Of a stretch of 5,638 bases of DNA, positions 1 to 5,638 are shown one piece after another. The translations under genes and the position numbers were made by a program. The stretch is from the NCBI GenBank assembly GCA_943331415.1, contig CALQLM010000107.1, positions 1 to 5,638 on the forward strand, read 5' to 3'. This DNA comes from Bifidobacterium breve. Its GTDB lineage: Bacteria > Actinomycetota > Actinomycetes > Mycobacteriales > Mycobacteriaceae. The notes beneath the pieces were generated by a model. That model was not told where the DNA came from. It searched no databases and worked only from the letters and a program-made list of their open reading frames with translations. The stretch's first letter is position 1. Each line of letters begins with the position of its first letter.

Positions 1-379
1 ACGGATAGGACTCGGCCGTATCGGCGCCGAAACCCAGATCCTCGACCGGCCCCTCCAACTGTGCCATCGAGGTGAGCATTCGCGGTGCCCCGACCTCGGC
101 CATGGTGATGGTGCGCAGCTCCTCAATGTGCTCACGCATCGCATCCCGCAGCTGCCGGACACACCGCACCCGAAGTTCGGTGTTGACTGACCAGTCGGTG
201 TCATCAAAAGCGCGACGGGCGGCACCGATGGCGCGACTCATGTCATCGGCATCGGCGTTGGCGGCCGTTCCGAGCACCTCTTCGGTAGCGGGGTTGATGG
301 TCTGAAATCGGCCCGCACCACCTGCAACGAGCGTTCCGTCGATGAAGAGATCGCTGTTGCAATCAGCTGCTATCGCCAT
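1..379 (-). CDS. aldA: Aldehyde dehydrogenase, N-terminal part (runs off window)
   Basis: This is the first 126 codons of an NAD(P)-dependent aldehyde dehydrogenase, which would oxidise an aldehyde to the carboxylic acid in the cytosol. Reading the minus strand from ATG 379-377 gives an uninterrupted frame to the window edge. The N-terminus has the typical ALDH layout: LFIDG at residues 11-15, then TINPATEEVLG at 27-37, then an alternating Ala/Asp helix ending in ARRAFDD (54-60), followed by W63 and the LRxxR-type helix. The catalytic Cys and Glu lie beyond the window. The sequence strongly resembles M. tuberculosis AldA (Rv0768), about 489 residues, from memory. The start is supported by GTAAGGAG six bases upstream. 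It is divergent from the tetR-P450 operon and shares its upstream region with it, so it may handle an aldehyde made by those enzymes and be controlled by the same regulator (inference). Substrate is unknown. Confidence 0.93.
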   Translation of the reverse strand, partial: MAIAADCNSDLFIDGTLVAGGAGRFQTINPATEEVLGTAANADADDMSRAIGAARRAFDDTDWSVNTELRVRCVRQLRDAMREHIEELRTITMAEVGAPRMLTSMAQLEGPVEDLGFGADTAESYP

Positions 380-385
380 CCGCGG

Positions 386-393
386 CTCCTTAC
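386..393 (-). promoter_or_regulatory. Ribosome binding site of aldA
   Basis: On the minus strand the sequence reads GTAAGGAG, six bases before the ATG at 379-377. It is a near-complete Shine-Dalgarno match and fixes the aldA start, which otherwise could not be judged because the gene is cut by the window edge. Confidence 0.75.
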
Positions 394-445
394 CCTCTCG
401 TACCGCCGGCCCCGACATTCCTGTACCGGTATCCACCAACCATGT

Positions 446-457
446 GGACACCTGTCC
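446..457. promoter_or_regulatory. Candidate TetR operator, copy 1 (GGACA-CC-TGTCC)
   Basis: A perfect 5-bp inverted repeat around a 2-bp spacer; the next outward pair (T445/G458) does not match. The two-base spacer is too small for a stable RNA hairpin loop, so a dimeric DNA-binding protein is the better reading. It lies between aldA and tetR, 67 bp upstream of the aldA start, and shares the core GACA-NN-TGTC with the copies at 582-595 and 5349-5360. Binding by the adjacent TetR protein is an inference. Confidence 0.6.
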
Positions 458-552
458 GGTAACAATCCGTCGAACCTTAGCCACACCCTCGGCGGCGATG
501 CAAGGACACTATCGTGAGAAATACCCGTGAAGTCGGTTTTCTAGCGGAAGTC

Positions 553-582
553 TTGCGTGATCGCAACGCCGGTGATTACGGT
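553..582 (+). promoter_or_regulatory. Candidate leaderless promoter of the tetR-cyp51 operon
   Basis: TACGGT at 577-582 matches the mycobacterial -10 pattern TANNNT. A weak -35-like TTGCGT (553-558) lies 18 bases before it. The -10 ends six bases before GTG 589, the spacing expected if transcription begins at the G of the start codon, as in the many leaderless mycobacterial transcripts. No good Shine-Dalgarno sequence precedes 589 (only GGTGG four bases away), which fits. The box is visible; its use as a promoter is inference. Confidence 0.45.
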
Positions 583-595
583 GGACATGTGTCCA
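582..595. promoter_or_regulatory. Candidate TetR operator, copy 2, over the tetR start (TGGACA-TG-TGTCCA)
   Basis: The best of the three palindromes: perfect 6-bp arms around a 2-bp spacer. Its centre lies at the GTG start codon at 589 and directly downstream of the proposed -10 box at 577-582. A bound repressor would cover the predicted transcription start, the usual arrangement for TetR autorepression. Centre-to-centre distance to copy 1 is 137 bp, close to 13 helical turns, so both sites would face the same side of the DNA. Confidence 0.62.
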
Positions 596-1194
596 GTGAT
601 GCAGTGGCGACGGCCCCTCGCGACCGGGCTGACGCGACCCGGCGGCCTCGACAGGAGGAGACCTTCCGCAAGCTGGTCAGCGCCGCCCTGGAAACCCTGC
701 GGGGTTCCTCCTACGCCGACCTGACCGTGCGGGGCGTGGCGGCCCGGGCCCAGGTGGCACCCGCCACGGCCTACACCTACTTCTCGTCGAAGAATCATCT
801 GGTCTCCGAGGTCTACCTTGACCTGGTTCGCGAAGTGCCTTATTTCACCGATGTCAACGACACCAGGCTCAACCGGGTGCAGCAGGCGCTTCGCAGCCTG
901 GCTCTCGTTGTCGCCGATGAGCCCGAGGTGGCCGCCGCCTGCACGACCGCCCTATTGAGCAACGATGCCTCGGTGCGCGCCGTCCGGGATCGCATCGGTA
1001 CCGAGATCCACAAGCGGATCAAGTCCGCGCTGGGACCCGATGCCGACGCGCGCACGGTGGCGGCGCTGGAGATGAGTTACTTCGGCGCCCTGGTGCACGC
1101 CGGCAGTGGTGCGTTCACCTATCGCCAGATCACCGACCGACTTGGCTACGTGGTCGGCCTGATCCTGAGTCCCGGCGATGGAGACGAACAATGA
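589..1194 (+). CDS. TetR/AcrR-family transcriptional regulator
   Basis: A cytosolic DNA-binding repressor-type protein of 201 residues, the usual size for the family. The N-terminal helix-turn-helix spans about residues 25-75: a first helix after RRPRQEETF, then LTVRGVAARAQVAPATAYTYF, with the characteristic YTYFSSKNHLVSEV ending (62-75). The rest is the variable helical ligand-binding and dimer domain. It corresponds to M. tuberculosis Rv0767c by position. An upstream in-frame GTG at 514 has AAGGA seven bases before it and would give 226 residues. I prefer 589 because third-position GC is 10/25 for codons 514-588 against 18/25 and 23/25 in the next two blocks, and because of the -10 box at 577-582. 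GTG 604 is also possible. The stop overlaps the cyp123 start by four bases (ATGA). Probable self-regulation through the palindrome at 582-595. The ligand is unknown. Confidence 0.88.
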   Translation: MSSDAVATAPRDRADATRRPRQEETFRKLVSAALETLRGSSYADLTVRGVAARAQVAPATAYTYFSSKNHLVSEVYLDLVREVPYFTDVNDTRLNRVQQALRSLALVVADEPEVAAACTTALLSNDASVRAVRDRIGTEIHKRIKSALGPDADARTVAALEMSYFGALVHAGSGAFTYRQITDRLGYVVGLILSPGDGDEQ

Positions 1195-2393
1195 CCGCCG
1201 AGACCGTTCCGCTCGTCCTTGATCCCTACGACTACCACTTCCACGAAGATCCCTACCCCTATTACCGCAGGTTGCGCGATGAGGCTCCGCTGTATCGCAA
1301 TGACACTCTGAACTTCTGGGCTTTGACCCGGCATGCCGACGTGCACAAGGGATTTCGCAACAGCACCGAACTGTCAAACAAACTGGGGGTGTCGCTGGAT
1401 CCGATCTCTCGCAATCCGGAGGCCTACCGGACCATGTCGTTTCTGGCGATGGACGACCCGGCCCACCTGCGACTGCGCACATTGGTATCCAAGGGGTTCA
1501 CCCCACGACGGATCCGTGAGCTTGAGGCCAGGGTGATCGAACTGGCCAAGGAACATCTGGACACCGCCCTGGAGTCCGAGAGCTTCGATTACATCGCCGA
1601 ATTCGCCGGCAAGCTTCCGATGGACGTGATCTCCGAACTGATGGGCGTGCCGGTGGAAGACCGGGTTCGCCTGCGCTCGCTGGCCGATGAGGTGATGCAT
1701 CGCGAGGACGGCGTAGCCGACGTTCCGATGGCGGCGATCGAAGCCTCGATGGAACTACTGGTTTACTACGCCGAGATGGTTGCGCAGCGTCGCAAGAAGC
1801 CAACCGACGATCTCACCACTGCGCTGCTGGAGGCCGAGATCGACGGTGATCGTCTCGGCGACGACGAAATCATGGCATTCCTGTTCCTGATGGTGGTCGC
1901 CGGCAACGAGACAACCACGAAACTTCTTGGCAATGCGGCTTTCTGGGGCGCACGGAACCCCGACCAACTCGCCGGCGTACACGGTGACCACTCGAGGATT
2001 CCACTCTGGGTCGAGGAGACCCTGCGCTACGACACCTCCAGCCAGATCCTGGCCCGCACGGTGGTCGCCGACATTGAGTTTTACGGCACCACCCTGCACG
2101 ACGGCGACACCCTCCTGCTGATGCCCGGCTCGGCACACCGCGACGAACGGGTCTTCGACTCCCCCGACGAATTCCTGATCGGCCGCGACATCGGCTCCAA
2201 ATTATTGAGTTTCGGAAGCGGTGCGCATTTTTGCCTCGGTGCCCACCTTGCCCGCATGGAGGCCCGCGTCGCTCTGGCCGAACTGTTCGAGCGGATCACG
2301 AGCTACGAGGTCGACGAAGCCAACGCGGTCCGGGTGCATTCAAGCAATGTGCGGGGGTTCGCCAGCCTGCCGATCACGGTGAAGAGACGCTGA
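1191..2393 (+). CDS. cyp123: Cytochrome P450, CYP123 family
   Basis: A soluble class I bacterial P450 of 400 residues, using ferredoxin-delivered electrons and O2 for monooxygenation. Visible landmarks: the C-helix MDDPAHLRLR with H92 and R96 contacting haem propionates; the I-helix oxygen-activation motif AGNETT at 237-242, where the usual acid is E240 and is followed by T241/T242; the K-helix ExxR as E276-R279; and the haem loop FGSGAHFCLG at 341-350, with C348 as thiolate ligand. No signal peptide or membrane anchor is seen, as expected. Position and length match M. tuberculosis CYP123 (Rv0766c, about 402 residues). The assignment to CYP123 rests on synteny plus family-level motifs and is very likely. 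The substrate is not known for this family to my knowledge. The start overlaps the tetR stop (ATGA), so translation is probably coupled. It shares the operon with CYP51 and the ferredoxin, its likely redox partner. Confidence 0.93.
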   Translation: MTAETVPLVLDPYDYHFHEDPYPYYRRLRDEAPLYRNDTLNFWALTRHADVHKGFRNSTELSNKLGVSLDPISRNPEAYRTMSFLAMDDPAHLRLRTLVSKGFTPRRIRELEARVIELAKEHLDTALESESFDYIAEFAGKLPMDVISELMGVPVEDRVRLRSLADEVMHREDGVADVPMAAIEASMELLVYYAEMVAQRRKKPTDDLTTALLEAEIDGDRLGDDEIMAFLFLMVVAGNETTTKLLGNAAFWGARNPDQLAGVHGDHSRIPLWVEETLRYDTSSQILARTVVADIEFYGTTLHDGDTLLLMPGSAHRDERVFDSPDEFLIGRDIGSKLLSFGSGAHFCLGAHLARMEARVALAELFERITSYEVDEANAVRVHSSNVRGFASLPITVKRR

Positions 2394-3207
2394 TGGCGCG
2401 CTTCGAACCACACCCCAGCCGTCGGCCCGTGATCGTCGCCGGCGCCTCATCCGGGATCGGCGCCGCCACCGCCGCCGAGCTTGCCGCGCGGGGCTTTCCG
2501 GTCGCTCTCGGTGCTCGGCGTCTGGACAAATGCGAGGAATTGGCCGCGCAGATCCGTGCGGATGGCGGTGAGGCCGTGGCGTTTTCGCTCGACGTCACCT
2601 CTAGAGACTCAGTTCGAGAATTCGTCGCTCGCGCCACCGTGGAGCTCGGCGATATCGAAGTCTTGGTCGCCGGTGCCGGCGACACATTCTTCGGACGGCT
2701 CCACCAGATCGATACCGAGGACTTCGAATCCCAGATCCAGATTCATCTCATCGGGGCCAACCGGCTCGCGACCGCGGTGCTTCCGGCGATGGTGTCCCGA
2801 CAACGCGGTGACGTGATCTTCATCGGCTCCGATGTCGCGCTACGCCAGCGGCCGCATATGGGGGCGTATGGCGCCGCCAAGGCCGGACTGACCGCGATGG
2901 TGACAAACCTCCAGATGGAACTGGAGGGCACCGGCGTTAGGGCATCGGTTGTCCATCCCGGGCCGACCCAGACCGGAATGGGCTGGAACCTGCCACCGGA
3001 GTCCATCGCCCCGGCGCTGGAGGATTGGGCCAAATGGGGCCAGGCCCGCCACAGCTATTTTCTGCGCGCGGCCGACCTCGCCCGGGCGATCGCATTCGTC
3101 GCCGAGACTCCCCGCGGTGGATTCGTCGCGTCGATGGAACTTCAGCCCGAGGCACCACTGGTCAGCGCACCCATGGAACGGCAGCAACTGAAATACCCGG
3201 AGGAACC

Positions 3208-3211
<4 letters not shown>
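2393..3211 (+). CDS. Short-chain dehydrogenase/reductase (SDR), atypical motifs
   Basis: A 272-residue Rossmann-fold oxidoreductase of the SDR family, likely interconverting an alcohol and a ketone with NAD(P)(H). The cofactor loop is GASSGIG at 17-23. A basic residue pair R42-R43 after the second strand suggests NADPH preference. The catalytic residues are S146, Y159 and K163 (YGAAK), with the normal 13-residue Ser-Tyr spacing, followed by HPGPTQTGM (188-196). Two canonical features are altered: the NNAG motif reads AGAG (93-96), and the position of the tetrad Asn (NxxG) reads HLIG, giving H118. Matches Rv0765c by position (about 275 residues). ATG 2393 was chosen because it sits inside the cyp123 stop (TGATG), has GAAGAG six bases upstream, and puts the Rossmann motif at the normal distance; the frame stays open upstream within cyp123 but that is out-of-frame overlap. 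Its neighbours suggest it acts on a P450 hydroxylation product or precursor. Confidence 0.92.
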
Positions 3212-4796
<1,585 letters not shown>

Positions 4797-4800
4797 TCGC

Positions 4801-5346
4801 ATGCCCGCACTGCCCAGAGAACTGTTGGAGGACTTCATCGCGCGGTGGATGGAGGCCAACCGTGACGCCGAACGCAAAGGCGATTGGACCGGGCTGGCCG
4901 AGTTTTTCGCCCCCGACGCCACCTACGGCTGGAACATTGGTCCGAAAGAGGACGTGATGTGCGTCGGCAAGGATGAAATCCGCGATATTGCGCTCGGCTA
5001 CGAGATGGCCGGTCTGGAGGGCTGGAGCTACCCGTATCAGAAGGTGATCATCGACGACAAGATCGGCGAGGTGGTCGGCTTCTGGAAGCAGGTCGCCACC
5101 GATGCCGAGGGAAACCAGGCGACGATCTACGGGATCGGCGGGAGTTGGTTCCGGCTCAACGCCGACGGACTGATCGAGTGGCAACGCGACTTCTTCGACT
5201 TCGGCCACGTGCAGAAGCTGTATTTGAAGCTTATGGAGCAAGGGAAACTCTCCAAAGGCATGCAGGAGCGCATCGAGCGCAGCCTAGCCGGGGAGAAACT
5301 ACCGGGCTATTACCCGCTCGGCCAGGCACCTGTGCCGATCTGGTGA
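4801..5346 (+). CDS. NTF2-like / SnoaL-like domain protein
   Basis: A 181-residue cytosolic protein with the cone-shaped alpha+beta fold of the NTF2/SnoaL superfamily, judged from its layout: an N-terminal amphipathic helix (LLEDFIARWMEANRDAERKGDW, split as residues 8-29), LAEFFAPDATYGWNIG (32-47), a middle helical segment (GKDEIRDIAL), then strands around VVGFWKQVAT, YGIGGSWFRL and LIEWQRDFFDF (124-134). Superfamily members are isomerases, hydrolases or cyclases, often with an Asp in the pocket; D39 and D130 are candidates, which is inference. Position and length match Rv0762c, for which I know of no function. The C-terminal extension after about residue 140, ending PLGQAPVPIW, is beyond the core fold. 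ATG 4801 has GAGGA eight bases upstream and follows the ferredoxin stop by four bases, so it belongs to the operon. It might act on or bind a P450 product. Confidence 0.88.
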   Translation: MPALPRELLEDFIARWMEANRDAERKGDWTGLAEFFAPDATYGWNIGPKEDVMCVGKDEIRDIALGYEMAGLEGWSYPYQKVIIDDKIGEVVGFWKQVATDAEGNQATIYGIGGSWFRLNADGLIEWQRDFFDFGHVQKLYLKLMEQGKLSKGMQERIERSLAGEKLPGYYPLGQAPVPIW

Positions 5347-5348
5347 CT

Positions 5349-5360
5349 TGACACCTGTCA
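5349..5360. promoter_or_regulatory. Candidate TetR operator, copy 3 (TGACA-CC-TGTCA)
   Basis: A 5-bp inverted repeat with a 2-bp CC spacer, beginning two bases after the stop of the NTF2-like gene. An additional outer pair C5347/G5362 matches around one mismatch. Core and spacer GACACCTGTC are identical to copy 1 at 446-457. It includes TTGACA (5348-5353), a perfect -35 hexamer by sequence, so a bound protein would block promoter access for adhB. The stem is too short and its loop too small for a terminator. Confidence 0.58.
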
Positions 5361-5365
5361 GGTCA

Positions 5366-5371
5366 TAGGAT
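5366..5371 (+). promoter_or_regulatory. Candidate -10 box for adhB
   Basis: TAGGAT matches the mycobacterial TANNNT pattern and lies six bases after the palindrome at 5349-5360. A start near 5378 would leave a leader of about 64 bases. TTGACA at 5348-5353 is only 12 bases away, too close to be its -35. TAACGT at 5376-5381 is an alternative, but with 22 bases of spacing. The choice between them is open. Confidence 0.3.
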
Positions 5372-5430
5372 TGCCTAACGTGATCCAGGACACTTCTCGA
5401 TCGCTCACAAGAATTAATCGTCAGTCAAGC

Positions 5431-5435
5431 GGAGG
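5431..5435 (+). promoter_or_regulatory. Ribosome binding site of adhB
   Basis: GGAGG six bases before GTG 5442. It decides the start: the ATG at 5437 is only one base from this site and its frame stops after two codons. Confidence 0.8.
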
Positions 5436-5441
5436 TATGCA

Positions 5442-5638
5442 GTGAGAACAAAGGGCGCGCTCATCCGCGAGTTCAACCAGCCGTGGACGATCGAGGAGAT
5501 CGAGATCGGCGATCCTGCGCCGGGCGAGGTCAAGGTCCAGATGGAAGCCTCCGGCATGTGCCACTCCGATCACCACCTGGTGACCGGTGGCATCCCGATG
5601 CTGGGCTTCCCCGTTCTCGGCGGACACGAGGGCGCGGG
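5442..5638 (+). CDS. adhB: Zinc-dependent alcohol dehydrogenase, N-terminal part (runs off window)
   Basis: The first 65 codons of a medium-chain zinc alcohol dehydrogenase, which oxidises an alcohol to an aldehyde or ketone with a nicotinamide cofactor. Visible are the N-terminal KGALIREFNQPW segment (4-15), the catalytic-zinc Cys C40 in GMCHSDHHLVTG, with D43 and H44 following, and GHEG at 61-64, carrying H62 and E63 of the zinc site. The Rossmann cofactor domain and third zinc ligand lie outside the window. Matches M. tuberculosis AdhB (Rv0761c, about 375 residues) by sequence from memory and by position. The 95-bp gap before it, with its own palindrome and good ribosome binding site, suggests a separate promoter in addition to any read-through from the cyp51 operon. 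No terminator-like hairpin was seen in that gap. Confidence 0.93.
   Translation, partial: MRTKGALIREFNQPWTIEEIEIGDPAPGEVKVQMEASGMCHSDHHLVTGGIPMLGFPVLGGHEGA

Larger units (their letters stand above)
380..588. promoter_or_regulatory. Divergent regulatory region between aldA and tetR
   Basis: This 209-bp gap separates the two divergent starts, aldA (ATG 379, minus) and tetR (GTG 589, plus). It holds the GACA-NN-TGTC palindrome at 446-457, a second copy that begins at 582 and crosses the tetR start, the palindrome TACCGGTA at 424-431, and a near-direct repeat CTGTACCGGTA (421-431) / CTGTCCGGTA (452-461) spaced 31 bp apart. An open frame from GTG 514 runs through its right part, but third-position GC there is only 10 of 25 codons, so it reads as non-coding. 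No convincing minus-strand -10/-35 pair for aldA could be picked out. Confidence 0.6.

Noticed and set aside
72..305. Plus-strand open frame in the first 300 bases
   Set aside because: It is the antisense of the aldehyde dehydrogenase frame, which has recognisable ALDH sequence and a good ribosome binding site.
514..588. Upstream start of tetR at GTG 514
   Set aside because: It has AAGGA seven bases before it, but low third-position GC (10/25) and an extension beyond the normal TetR length make 589 more likely. Kept as an alternative.
952..1482. Minus-strand open frame (176 codons) across the tetR-cyp123 junction
   Set aside because: Opposite two genes with clear family motifs, and its translation is rich in Arg, Ser and Cys with no domain pattern, as expected of a shadow frame.
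5347..5362. Palindrome after the NTF2-like gene as a transcription terminator
   Set aside because: A five-base stem with a two-base loop and no T-run cannot form a stable terminator; it matches the two other palindromes at gene starts instead.
5437..5445. ATG CAG TGA as the adhB start or a tiny upstream peptide
   Set aside because: One base from GGAGG, too close for initiation, and it stops after two codons; GTG 5442 has correct spacing and gives the ADH frame.

Overview
The window matches, gene for gene, the cyp51 locus of Mycobacterium (GC-rich, GTG starts, short or overlapping junctions, protein sequences closely resembling M. tuberculosis Rv0768 to Rv0761c as I remember them). It is most likely from a Mycobacterium or Mycolicibacterium chromosome, not a plasmid or phage. 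No mobile element, RNA gene or CRISPR array was seen. All homology statements are from memory and motif reading; no search was run.

Layout. The 5' end of an aldehyde dehydrogenase gene (aldA-like) lies on the minus strand at 1-379. A divergent regulatory gap follows. Then comes a plus-strand cluster: TetR-family regulator (589-1194), cytochrome P450 CYP123 (1191-2393), short-chain dehydrogenase (2393-3211), sterol 14-alpha-demethylase CYP51 (3208-4575), 3Fe-4S ferredoxin (4587-4796) and an NTF2/SnoaL-like protein (4801-5346). The first three junctions overlap by 4, 1 and 4 bases, and the next two gaps are 11 and 4 bases, so this looks like one translationally coupled operon. After a 95-bp gap the 5' end of a zinc alcohol dehydrogenase gene (adhB-like) starts at 5442 and runs off the window.

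How the genes may work together. Two P450s share one small ferredoxin as electron donor; no ferredoxin reductase is present here. An SDR, an alcohol dehydrogenase and an aldehyde dehydrogenase flank them, so the set could hydroxylate a lipid or sterol-like substrate and carry the alcohol on to aldehyde/ketone or acid. The physiological substrate is not evident from the sequence.

The main new observation is regulatory. The 10-bp palindrome GACA-NN-TGTC occurs exactly three times in the window by my reading: in the aldA/tetR gap (446-457), across the proposed leaderless start of tetR (582-595), and in the promoter region of adhB (5349-5360). All three are at gene starts. This predicts that the TetR protein represses itself and its operon, the divergent aldA and the downstream adhB as one small regulon. 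A drop in third-position GC before codon 589, together with a TANNNT box placed 6 bases upstream, argues that tetR starts at GTG 589 rather than at the upstream GTG 514.
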